A stretch of DNA of 59,216 nucleotides, taken from positions 1-59,216 of the forward strand of contig JAPYUT010000020.1 of the NCBI GenBank assembly GCA_029940475.1, read 5' to 3'. A program made the position numbers and the translations under genes. Source of the stretch: Verrucomicrobiales bacterium (lineage in GTDB: Bacteria > Verrucomicrobiota > Verrucomicrobiia > Verrucomicrobiales > DEV007). Under the pieces are notes generated by a model. That model had not been told where the DNA came from and did no database searches. It saw only the letters and a program-made list of their open reading frames with translations. This document shows positions 36,984 to 46,193 of the stretch, one piece after another (the stretch's first letter is position 1; each line of letters starts with the position of its first letter).

Positions 36984-37024
36984 CATTACCATAAGTAATG
37001 AAAAAAGGTTACGAAAAGGTTACG
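36984..37024. promoter_or_regulatory. Palindrome and tandem 11-bp repeat between divergent genes
   Basis: CATTAC (36984-36989) and GTAATG (36995-37000) form an inverted repeat, directly followed by two tandem copies of AAAAGGTTACG (37003-37013, 37014-37024). The block sits between the divergent starts of the selenoprotein and DUF1501 genes. It could be a shared operator; which protein binds is unknown. Confidence 0.4.
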
Positions 37025-37147
37025 ATCACGACAAGCTTTTGAAAACCACGGCATTATCAGCCTTCAACACTGCAAATCAGCTATTTACACCCTCCCACTG
37101 CACCCTTATCTTGGGATGACCTAAATCAAAACCGATAAAAATCAGCA

Positions 37148-38602
<1,455 letters not shown>

Positions 38603-38752
38603 GGCATATCATTAACCCACAACACTCACCGCGCGCAATGAAGAGCGTGCCATCGGTGATCCGGCAGGTTATGGCACTTCAATAGCACCGGGTAAACCCA
38701 TGCTCGACAACAGGATGGGGATTGATTAAAGATCGCAAGTAAATCTCAAACC

Positions 38753-39376
38753 ATGAAAACCAGAACCATTCTACTGATCTCCTTCGCGCTTTGCGCATTG
38801 GCCTGCGGACAGGACAATACAAAAGCACTGTTTAACGGCAAAGACCTCACCGGGTGGCAAAACCGCGACGGCAATGCCTCCAATTGGGTGGTGGTGGATG
38901 GTACTCTCCAGGGAAAGCGCAAGAGTGGTGACATCTGGAGCAAGGAACGCTTTGGCGACTTCGTCCTCTCGCTGGAATTCAAGACCAGTGGCAACAGTGG
39001 AGTCTTCTTCCGCACAGATAACCCGAAAAACCCCGTGCAAACCGGCATTGAGATACAGGTCAACAAGCCCGGTGGTCCAAACAAGCATTCAGTAGGGGCA
39101 ATCTATGACCTGGTTGCCCCCAAGAAGAACAATGCCACCAATGGCTGGAACAAGATGGAGATCACCGCCAAGGACAACATGATCAGTGTCAAGCTCAACG
39201 GTGAAACCATCAGTGAAATGGACCTGGACAAGTGGAAGACCCCCGGCAAAAACCCCGACGGATCCAAGAACAAGTTCAAGACCGCACTGAAGGAGTTCAA
39301 GCGCGAGGGGCACATTGGCTTCCAGGACCATGGATCCGCGGTAGCCTATCGCAATATCACGATCAAGAAACTCTAG
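38753..39376 (+). CDS. DUF1080 protein (3-keto-disaccharide hydrolase family)
   Basis: 207 residues with signal peptide MKTRTILLISFALCALACG, possibly a lipoprotein since a Cys sits at the cleavage region. The body is one DUF1080 beta-sandwich domain: LFNGKDLTGWQ, FGDFVLSLEFKTSGNSGVFFR and GHIGFQDHGSAVAYRNI are the family's markers. Some members hydrolyse 3-keto-glycosides, products of sugar 3-dehydrogenation; others are untested. The next gene starts 15 bp downstream, so this heads a small operon. Confidence 0.9.
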   Translation: MKTRTILLISFALCALACGQDNTKALFNGKDLTGWQNRDGNASNWVVVDGTLQGKRKSGDIWSKERFGDFVLSLEFKTSGNSGVFFRTDNPKNPVQTGIEIQVNKPGGPNKHSVGAIYDLVAPKKNNATNGWNKMEITAKDNMISVKLNGETISEMDLDKWKTPGKNPDGSKNKFKTALKEFKREGHIGFQDHGSAVAYRNITIKKL

Positions 39377-39391
39377 GGGAATCCAGGGAAT

Positions 39392-40504
39392 ATGCCGCAA
39401 GTCATGGGCTCCCTTGCACCTGGATTGCTGTTTATTCTGCTTCTAAGGGCAGCAGTTGCATCAGTTTATTCCGAGGAGACCGGGGAACTTCGCCTTAACC
39501 AGCTGCAGTTCATCGGCACGCACAATTCATACCACGTCGCGCTGCCGAAATCAGCGCTCCGGAAACTCGGTAGAATAAACAGGAACTGGGAGGATACCCT
39601 CGACTACACGCACCGGTCCTTGACCGACCAACTCGAGGATCTCGGTATACGTCACTTTGAGCTGGACCTGTTCGCAGATCCAAAAGGCGGTCATCTGTTA
39701 AAAAAGGGAGCTCTCGGCCTCCTCGGGCTAAGCACTGCACAACCGGAAAACTTCCGGAAGGCGTTGACGATACCTGGATTCAAGATACTTCATGAGCCCA
39801 GCGTTGATTACCTGTCCACAACCCCCTCCTTGATCTCAGCCTTGAAGGAAATCAAGGCATGGTCCCTAAGCAACCCAAGCCATCCACCATTGTTTATTCT
39901 CCTGGAGATGAAGGAGAACAGCCCTGTTCCTTTTGCCAAGAAGCCGATCTCCTTCACTCGCAAGACACTCGAGGCAGTCGAAACGGAAATATTAACTGTC
40001 TTCAAGACAAACAAGATCATCACCCCGGATTCAGTCCGGGGAAAAACACAAACCCTCAGGCAGGCAGTACGGGAAAAAGGTTGGCCGACCCTTGAGGCAT
40101 CGCGGGGCAAGGTGATGTTCGGCCTCGACAACTCCGGGAAAATCCGTGATCTCTACCTCAAGGGAAATCCGTCACTGGAGGGGAGACTGTTGTTTGCCAG
40201 TGTCGGGGAAAATGACCCGGCTGCGGCTTGGTTTAAGCTCAACGATCCGATTGGCGATTTCGCACGGATCCAGAGGCTTGTCCGGGCGGGGTTCATGGTT
40301 CGCACACGAGCTGATTCTGATACCCGCGAGGCACGCATGAATGACACCCGCCGCCGGGACAGGGCCCTTGCCAGTGGCGCACAGTTCATCAGTACTGATT
40401 TCCCGGAACCAAAGCAGGATATTTCCAACTATTCAGTCAGGTTCCAAAAGGCTGCCCCTTATCGTCACAATCCCGTCAGTCAAGCAGGGAAAGATAGACC
40501 TTGA
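39392..40504 (+). CDS. PI-PLC-like (calcium-dependent phosphoinositide phospholipase C family) protein
   Basis: 370 residues with an N-terminal hydrophobic signal. FIGTHNSYHVA carries the first catalytic His and IRHFELDLFADPKGG the metal/acid cluster of the PI-PLC-like TIM barrel. FKILHEPSVDYLS and FILLEMKENS follow in the expected places. In this family (SaPLC1-like) the reaction is cleavage of phosphodiesters of inositol or related lipids; the true substrate in these bacteria is not known. It overlaps the next gene by 4 bp, indicating translational coupling. Confidence 0.85.
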   Translation: MPQVMGSLAPGLLFILLLRAAVASVYSEETGELRLNQLQFIGTHNSYHVALPKSALRKLGRINRNWEDTLDYTHRSLTDQLEDLGIRHFELDLFADPKGGHLLKKGALGLLGLSTAQPENFRKALTIPGFKILHEPSVDYLSTTPSLISALKEIKAWSLSNPSHPPLFILLEMKENSPVPFAKKPISFTRKTLEAVETEILTVFKTNKIITPDSVRGKTQTLRQAVREKGWPTLEASRGKVMFGLDNSGKIRDLYLKGNPSLEGRLLFASVGENDPAAAWFKLNDPIGDFARIQRLVRAGFMVRTRADSDTREARMNDTRRRDRALASGAQFISTDFPEPKQDISNYSVRFQKAAPYRHNPVSQAGKDRP

Positions 40505-42072
40505 ACAAGAACCTTCTCCCTAACCTAAGCGCAGTGAACATAATTAAAGGCCATCTATTACTCGCTGCCTGTCTTGTTCCACTGAGCGTTGCCCCTGCTG
40601 AACCGGAGCTTCTCGACGACAGGTACAAGTTGACCCTGTTCGCGGAAAGCCCGGATTTATCCACCCCGATAGGCTGCGCGATCGACGGAAAAGGCAGGGT
40701 TCTGGTCATCGAGTCTCATACCCACTTCAGGCCTGACGGTTACATTGGCCCCAAGGAAGACCGCATTCTTGCATTTAGTGATACGGATGGTGACGGCAAG
40801 GCGGACAGCAGGGAAATCTACTTCGAGGGAGGGACACACACGATGTCCATCACACCTGGCGGCAGCGATACCTTTTACGTCGCCACCCGTTCCGAGGTAT
40901 TCAGGCTCAAGGATGAAAATAAAGACGGCAAGGCGGACAGCAGGGAAACCCTGGTCACGCTCAAGACCCCGGGCAAGTATCCGCACAACGGGCTCTGCGG
41001 GCTTGCCTTAACTTCAGACCACTCAAAGCTGTACTTCGGCCTCGGGGAAAATCTGGGGAAGCCTTACGGGATTATCAGCCAAACCGGGGCAAAAGAAATT
41101 ACCAGCATGAAGGGTGGCGGCGAGGGAGGAAATATCTACAGTTATGACCTCCGTACAGGATTACTGGTCCGCATCGCAACGGGTTTCTGGAATCCCTTCG
41201 GGATATGCCTCACCCCTGAGGGGCGCATGTTTTGCGTGGACAACGACCCGGACGCACGTCCTCACAACCGGCTCCTGAGGATTGTTCCCGGCGGGGACTA
41301 CGGGTATCAATACCGCTACGGTCGCTCAGGAATACATCCATTGCAGGCCTGGAACGGCGATCTTCCCGGCACACTGCCAATGATCTGTGGCACCGGGGAA
41401 GCCGCCTGCTCTGTCATTACCCACGGGGAACAACTATGGGTCACCAGCTGGGCAAATGGCCGAATTGAGGAATACGCCCTTCGCCAGGATGGCTCCAATT
41501 ATACCGCGACGATGAAGGTAATCATCAAGGGAGGCCCGGACTTTCGCCCGGTCGATTTTGCCCATGCTGAAGACGGGTCGGTCTACTTCACTGACTGGGT
41601 GGATGCGAGTTATCAACTGCATGGCAAGGGCCGGCTCTGGAAGCTCACTGCCGTGAATGAACAAACACCGAAGCCGGGACTCGCCGGGGCACTGCTTGAG
41701 GAAGGAAACCGGAAAACACCCGATGCCCAGTCCTTAAAGGCAATCGACGGCGATCGCTTTGCGCTCGCTACGGCTCTATGGAAAATGACGAGGGCAGGGA
41801 AGGCTCAAGCACTGCAATGGAATGCTCTTTCCGAGAACGCAAGGATCGCCATGCTGACAGCAAGCCGATGGAAGGAGCAGCTAAATCAAGAGATGCTCAC
41901 CCGGGCACTGGGTGAGCCTTCAGAGAATGTCCGAATCGCAGCGGTGCGCATCATTGCGGATAGGAAAATTGTTTTCTTCAAGGACAAGCTCAGCGACCTG
42001 CTGCCCTCCGCCGCACGGGACAGTCAATTATACAGGACCCTCACAGCTGCATTAAAGGAACTGGGCGATTAA
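40501..42072 (+). CDS. Secreted glucose/sorbosone-dehydrogenase-like beta-propeller
   Basis: 523 residues. The frame starts at TTG 40501, overlapping the upstream stop, with an AGGGAAAG ribosome site before it. GTG 40534 is an alternative that gives a cleaner signal peptide (VNIIKGHLLLAACLVPLSVAPA). A six-bladed propeller of the sorbosone dehydrogenase type fills residues ~45-390 (GTHTMSITPGG, ATGFWNPFGICLTPEGRMF, NDPDARPHNRLLRIVPGGDY, VYFTDWVDASYQLHGKGRLW). A short helical HEAT-like tail ends the protein. Two DxDGDGKADSRE-type calcium loops sit in the first blades. Unlike many verrucomicrobial relatives there is no C-terminal heme domain. Probable oxidation of sugars in the periplasm. Confidence 0.83.
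   Translation: MNKNLLPNLSAVNIIKGHLLLAACLVPLSVAPAEPELLDDRYKLTLFAESPDLSTPIGCAIDGKGRVLVIESHTHFRPDGYIGPKEDRILAFSDTDGDGKADSREIYFEGGTHTMSITPGGSDTFYVATRSEVFRLKDENKDGKADSRETLVTLKTPGKYPHNGLCGLALTSDHSKLYFGLGENLGKPYGIISQTGAKEITSMKGGGEGGNIYSYDLRTGLLVRIATGFWNPFGICLTPEGRMFCVDNDPDARPHNRLLRIVPGGDYGYQYRYGRSGIHPLQAWNGDLPGTLPMICGTGEAACSVITHGEQLWVTSWANGRIEEYALRQDGSNYTATMKVIIKGGPDFRPVDFAHAEDGSVYFTDWVDASYQLHGKGRLWKLTAVNEQTPKPGLAGALLEEGNRKTPDAQSLKAIDGDRFALATALWKMTRAGKAQALQWNALSENARIAMLTASRWKEQLNQEMLTRALGEPSENVRIAAVRIIADRKIVFFKDKLSDLLPSAARDSQLYRTLTAALKELGD
40792..40948 (+). repeat. 25-bp exact direct repeat within the propeller gene
   Basis: The 25 bases at 40792-40816 recur exactly at 40924-40948. Both encode DGKADSRE in the two calcium loops. 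Exact identity at the nucleotide level suggests recent duplication or gene conversion between blades. Confidence 0.8.
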
Positions 42073-42395
42073 TCCATCGCATCCTGTTGGACTGACCCCG
42101 GATGTCGCAGGGTGACCAAGGTTGCTCCCCATCCCCCGCTTGCCTGGTCTCCCAACCTGTAACTGAGAACTTCCTGCGTCATCTGGTCGAGAAGCCGGTG
42201 CACTCCTTCACGCAGGGTTCCCGTGCCCTTGCCATGAATGACGCGCACCTCAAGGATCTCCCTCTTTCTGCACTCCAGGAAATATTCCCTCAACAATGAG
42301 CTTACCTCACCAGGACGAAAAGTGTGCAGATCTATCTCAGGGGTAATCTGATAATCAATCGGGTCGTCCTTGTTATCCTCGCAAGCCACTTGCAT
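42069..42395 (-). CDS. Small Smr-domain protein
   Basis: 108 residues. DLHTFRPGEV and VRVIHGKGTGTLREGV are the two hallmark motifs of the Smr domain (the D-L-H and H-G-x-G-x-G loops), here as a stand-alone domain without MutS. Stand-alone Smr proteins are nucleases acting on RNA or DNA. It overlaps the end of the convergent propeller gene by 4 bp and lies just downstream of the SelW gene and its terminator. Confidence 0.85.
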   Translation of the reverse strand: MQVACEDNKDDPIDYQITPEIDLHTFRPGEVSSLLREYFLECRKREILEVRVIHGKGTGTLREGVHRLLDQMTQEVLSYRLGDQASGGWGATLVTLRHPGSVQQDAMD

Positions 42396-42401
42396 CCAAA
42401 A

Positions 42402-42436
42402 TAAAAAACAAAGGGGCTACCGCCTGAAAGCAGGCG
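42402..42436 (-). terminator. Terminator of the SelW-like gene
   Basis: In the minus direction CGCCTG-CTTT-CAGGCG (42436-42421) starts 2 bases after the stop codon and is followed, after a short spacer, by a T-rich tract (42412-42402). The spacing before the T tract is longer than ideal. Confidence 0.55.
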
Positions 42437-42438
42437 GG

Positions 42439-42660
42439 TTAACCTTTCATTGAGCTGACAACCTCACCTTTGTCGGGGAAACGCCCGGTCTCTTTCTTCG
42501 AGTAAACGAGTGTCCCTTCAACAGTGACCTCAAAGACACCGCCACTGCCCTCTACAATTTCAACGCTTGCTCCTTCAAACCCCTCCTTGATTTCGTCCGC
42601 CAAACTGACGGCCTGGGGCTTGTAGTTTCACATTCCTCAATAAAGGATCGATATATTCAT
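42439..42660 (-). CDS. SelW/Rdx-family selenoprotein with U-x-x-U motif (two UGA codons)
   Basis: 73 residues from ATG 42660 to TAA. The frame has two TGA codons, at 42639-42637 and 42630-42628, giving MNISILYUGMUNYKPQA. In the Rdx family (SelW and relatives) the redox motif C-x-x-U/C stands exactly here, after the first strand, and N-Y-K-P-x-A is the conserved continuation. The rest also matches: SLADEIKEGF, EIVEGSGGVFEVTVEGTLVY and KKETGRFPD. The usual first Cys is replaced by a second UGA, so both motif positions would be Sec. A hairpin downstream fits a SECIS for both codons. Small cytoplasmic thioredoxin-fold oxidoreductase. It is located between the sugar-acid dehydratase and Smr genes. 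Standard gene finding misses it. Confidence 0.85.
42597..42611 (-). promoter_or_regulatory. Candidate SECIS element of the SelW-like gene
   Basis: CCGUC pairs with GGCGG (one G-U) around the loop AGUUU. The loop begins 21 nt after the second UGA and 30 nt after the first, both inside the 16-37 nt window used for bacterial SECIS, and has a G in its first two positions. One element could thus serve both codons. Confidence 0.55.
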
Positions 42661-42723
42661 GCTTCACCAGTGCCCTTTATTACCCTCATTTTAAAGTAAA
42701 AAAATCCCGCAAGGAAGCCCAAG

Positions 42724-44448
42724 CTAGTGGATCTCGGGCTCGGGAGTGGGCTCGTCGCCCTCAAGGAAATCAAAGTCACACCCGCGGTCGGCCTGGGTCA
42801 CGTGTTCAGTGTAAAGTTTTGTATATCCCCTGGCATAAGCAATCGTGCGCTCATCGCTTGCAGCCAACCTCCGTTTGATTTCATCCTCGGGAACATCCAG
42901 CTCAAGCCGGCGCCCGGAAACATCCAGGGTAATCAGGTCACCATCCTGCACAGCAGCCAGTGTCCCGCCGGCAGCTGACTCCGGGGCAATATGCAATACG
43001 CAGGTCCCGTAGCTGGTGCCGGACATACGCGCATCGGAAATCCTCACCATGTCCCGCACCCCCTGTTCCAGTAATTTTTTCGGGATCGGCAGCATTCCCC
43101 ACTCCGGCATTCCGGGGGCACCCACCGGGCCGGCATTTCTGAGCACCAGCACGGAATCGGCACTCACCTCCAGTTCAGGGTCATCAATTCTCGCGGCAAG
43201 ATCGTTGTAATCTTCAAAGACAACAGCAGGTCCGGTATGCTGCAGCAGCTCCGGAGTCGCGGCGGAATGTTTGATGACCGCCCCGTCGGGAGCAAGGTTG
43301 CCACGTAATACAGCAGTGCCGCCATCATCGGCAAGGGGATTGTCACAATTACGGATCACCTCATCGTTGAATACCCGTGAGCCTGTAATATTCTCACCGA
43401 GGGTCATGCCGTTGACCGTCGGCACATCAAGGTGAAGCAGGTTGCCCATCCGGTTCAGCAACGCACACAATCCTCCGGCACCATAAAAATCATCCATCAG
43501 GAATCGCCCTGAAGGGCGCAGGTCCGCCAGCAGGGGTGTTTTCCGTGAGATCACATCAAAATCATCAAGGTTAAAATTAATCCCTGCCCGACCCGCCATC
43601 GCCAACAGGTGCACGATAGCATTGGTGGACCCGCCAAGTGCCATATCAACGACCACTGCATTTTCAAACGCCTTGCGCGTCGCCAACTCACCGGGTCGGG
43701 GCCCTTCCCAGGCATTCCTGACGGCCTGCCGGCCCGCCTCGGCTGCCAGGCGCGCATGATTGGCATCCATTGCCGGCACCGAGGAAGAACCGGGAATTGA
43801 AAACCCCATGGTCTCGGCCAGTGCTGTCATTGTGGCCGCCGTGCCCATGGTCATGCAATGCCCCGGTGAACGCGCAATTCCTCCCTCAATCTCGCGCCAT
43901 TCTTCTTCACTGAGGTTTCCGGCACGACGCTCATCCCAGTATTTCCAGACATCTGCTCCCGATCCCAACACTTGCCCGTTCCAGTTACCCTTGATCATCG
44001 GCCCGGATGGAACATAGATTGCAGGCACCCCGGCAGAGATTGCCCCCATGAGCAACGCGGGAGTCGACTTGTCACATCCTCCCAGCAGCACCGCCGCGTC
44101 CACAGGATTGGCGCGGATCATCTCCTCTGCCTCCATCGCCAAAAAATTTCGATACAGCATGGAGGTTGGCTTGGTCAGCGTCTCCCCGCAGGACATCACC
44201 GGGATCTCCATCGGCAGGCCTCCCTCCTGCAGCACACCGCGCTTGATCGCCTCCACGGTTGTCTTGAAATGCAGGTGGCAGGAATTAAGATCCGTCCAGG
44301 TATTCAGGATACCAACCACCGGCTTGCCGGCAAAATCACTGTCCCCGAGCCCGGATTGCCTTGCCCGTGAACGATGACCGAAGGCACGCAGGCTGTCAGG
44401 ACCATACCAGCGGTATGAACGGAGGTGGGTCGGATCTTGGCGGGACAT
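42724..44448 (-). CDS. IlvD/EDD family dehydratase, probably sugar-acid (pentonate) dehydratase
   Basis: 574 residues from ATG 44448 (a TTG nine codons upstream is less likely). The iron-sulfur cysteines of the family are seen in DLNSCHLHF, LLGGCDKSTPALLM and SPGHCMTMGTAATM. Late motifs VLRNAGPVGAPGMPEWGM and RMSGTSYGTCVLHIAPE match the arabinonate/xylonate dehydratase branch better than dihydroxy-acid dehydratase of valine synthesis. Neighbours (GntP permease, ketoglutarate-semialdehyde dehydrogenase, KdaD-like enzyme) support conversion of a pentonate to 2-keto-3-deoxypentonate. The exact isomer is not determinable here. Confidence 0.88.
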   Translation of the reverse strand: MSRQDPTHLRSYRWYGPDSLRAFGHRSRARQSGLGDSDFAGKPVVGILNTWTDLNSCHLHFKTTVEAIKRGVLQEGGLPMEIPVMSCGETLTKPTSMLYRNFLAMEAEEMIRANPVDAAVLLGGCDKSTPALLMGAISAGVPAIYVPSGPMIKGNWNGQVLGSGADVWKYWDERRAGNLSEEEWREIEGGIARSPGHCMTMGTAATMTALAETMGFSIPGSSSVPAMDANHARLAAEAGRQAVRNAWEGPRPGELATRKAFENAVVVDMALGGSTNAIVHLLAMAGRAGINFNLDDFDVISRKTPLLADLRPSGRFLMDDFYGAGGLCALLNRMGNLLHLDVPTVNGMTLGENITGSRVFNDEVIRNCDNPLADDGGTAVLRGNLAPDGAVIKHSAATPELLQHTGPAVVFEDYNDLAARIDDPELEVSADSVLVLRNAGPVGAPGMPEWGMLPIPKKLLEQGVRDMVRISDARMSGTSYGTCVLHIAPESAAGGTLAAVQDGDLITLDVSGRRLELDVPEDEIKRRLAASDERTIAYARGYTKLYTEHVTQADRGCDFDFLEGDEPTPEPEIH

Positions 44449-44517
44449 CGGGGTTAATAATTGCCACTCAGGCAAGCGCGGTCAATCACAGTAAATAAAG
44501 GATAAAGGCAATACCTC

Positions 44518-45933
44518 TCAGGATAAAGGCAACACCCATGAGGCAACAACCACCACAATGAGGCCGGTAACACCCATCAGCGACATCATTGGGGTCACGG
44601 TACGCAGTGTCTGGGATTCCTTCAGCCCGGACATCCGGGTCACTACCCAGAATCCCGAGTCGTTCATCCAGGGAATGGGCTTCGACCCGCACCCAACGGC
44701 AAGCGCCAGGTAAACCGGGTGAAATCCCAGGCCCGGGGAAGCTGCAAACGCCGCGGCTACGGGAGCCGCAGTGATCATCGCGACGGTCGCTGATCCCTGG
44801 GCGGTGCGGACCAGGGCGGTAATCAAAAAACAGACCGGTAAGGCAAGGGTAGCACTGCCCTGCAGGGTGCCAATCGCGCTGGCAATGTCAGTCTGCTTCA
44901 AAACCCCGCCAAAGGCTGCTCCCGCAGCCGTGATCAGGACAATGACCGCTCCCGAGGAAAGGGCTTCTGATGAAACCTTTCGCAGCCTCTCCTTGTCCCC
45001 GGAACACCGCTTGGCTAAAATGATAAATGCCACCAGGGCGGCAATCCCGAGTGCCAGATTCTTCTCCCCGAGGACCTTCAGAAACTCCAGGTTATCCGGT
45101 TTAATAATGGCGTGTAATGTCCCCCCGGCGACCAGAACCACCGGTAAAAGCACCGGCAAAAAAGACACCATGGCGGAAGGTAAATTGTCCTCATCCATTG
45201 ACACCCCTGCTACCATCGGCGGAGGTTTGAGATCAAATTTACCGGATGCCCAGCGTGCATAGAGGTAGCCGAAAGTAATGGTAAACAGGCCAACGGCCAG
45301 TCCCCCGAGCATCATCGCCCCGATTTCCACCCCGATTTCCTCCGCCACTAGGAGGGGCCCCGGTGTCGGCGGAACCAGTGAGTGCGCCATTGTTCCCCCG
45401 GCCACGATACAGAGCACGTAAAAGAGATAATTGCCTTTCGTCCTGTGGGCCATGGCGATGGCAATCGGGATGAGCAGGTAAAAGACCGTGTCAAAAAAAA
45501 CAGGGATCGCCAGCAGGAACCCGGAAATCAAAAATGCCAACCCGGCACGCTTTTCTCCAAAAAAAGACAGCATCACCAAGACAATCTTTGCCGCCGCACC
45601 GGACTCCAGGAGGAACCTGCCGATGAGGGCGGCAAAGGCAATGATCAGGCCAACCTTGGCACAACCGTTGCCGAATTGCTTAACCACCCTTTTCATCGAT
45701 GAGAGCTTGGCGAAATCCTCCTTGAAAACCTCGGCTCCCGCCGTGCTCATCTTGCCCCGCTCCAGCTCCGATGTGGTGTGGTTCTCGGCATAACTGACCA
45801 GCGATCCCTGCGGGGTTGAGAAGGCAATCACGATCGCCGCAGTGGAAAGGGCAAGGAAAGGATGCAGCTTAAGCCATATGACTGAACCGAGAACGATCCC
45901 CATGCCGAGGGCCAAGAGTAGGAAAGGAGTCAT
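44518..45933 (-). CDS. GntP family sugar-acid permease
   Basis: 471 residues with about twelve hydrophobic segments. HSLVPPTPGPLLVAEEIGV, RTAQGSATVAMITAAP and KPIPWMNDSGFWVVTRM are the hallmark GntP motifs. The family imports gluconate and related sugar acids with protons. It is followed after a 69-bp gap by the dehydratase gene on the same strand, consistent with uptake of the substrate of that enzyme. The 260-bp stretch before its start shows no convincing gene. Confidence 0.9.
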   Translation of the reverse strand: MTPFLLLALGMGIVLGSVIWLKLHPFLALSTAAIVIAFSTPQGSLVSYAENHTTSELERGKMSTAGAEVFKEDFAKLSSMKRVVKQFGNGCAKVGLIIAFAALIGRFLLESGAAAKIVLVMLSFFGEKRAGLAFLISGFLLAIPVFFDTVFYLLIPIAIAMAHRTKGNYLFYVLCIVAGGTMAHSLVPPTPGPLLVAEEIGVEIGAMMLGGLAVGLFTITFGYLYARWASGKFDLKPPPMVAGVSMDEDNLPSAMVSFLPVLLPVVLVAGGTLHAIIKPDNLEFLKVLGEKNLALGIAALVAFIILAKRCSGDKERLRKVSSEALSSGAVIVLITAAGAAFGGVLKQTDIASAIGTLQGSATLALPVCFLITALVRTAQGSATVAMITAAPVAAAFAASPGLGFHPVYLALAVGCGSKPIPWMNDSGFWVVTRMSGLKESQTLRTVTPMMSLMGVTGLIVVVVASWVLPLS

Positions 45934-46193
45934 CGCTTACTCTTCTACATGAGGCGGGGAAAAGATGAAAGCCATCAAGTAAGAAATTCCCTGGACCCTG
46001 AAAATCCTACATAAAGACCTCTTTTTCGTGCACTGAGTCGGTGATAATCATGCCGAGTTCATGCCTGCGGAGAAGATCCGGTGTCTCCATCATGGATTCA
46101 TGCAGGAGAATAAAACCATAAAATCCACTGCTATGGCAACCGTGATTTACCTCACGCACCATTGCCATTATGACCGGCCGGAAAACCCTGCGC

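Noticed and set aside
41890-41915. Hairpin gctcaccc/gggtgagc
   Set aside because: It lies inside the propeller coding region and encodes ordinary protein sequence; no sign of a regulatory role.
42724-44448. Dihydroxy-acid dehydratase of branched amino acid synthesis (ilvD)
   Set aside because: Neighbouring genes and motif variants favour the sugar-acid branch of the same family.
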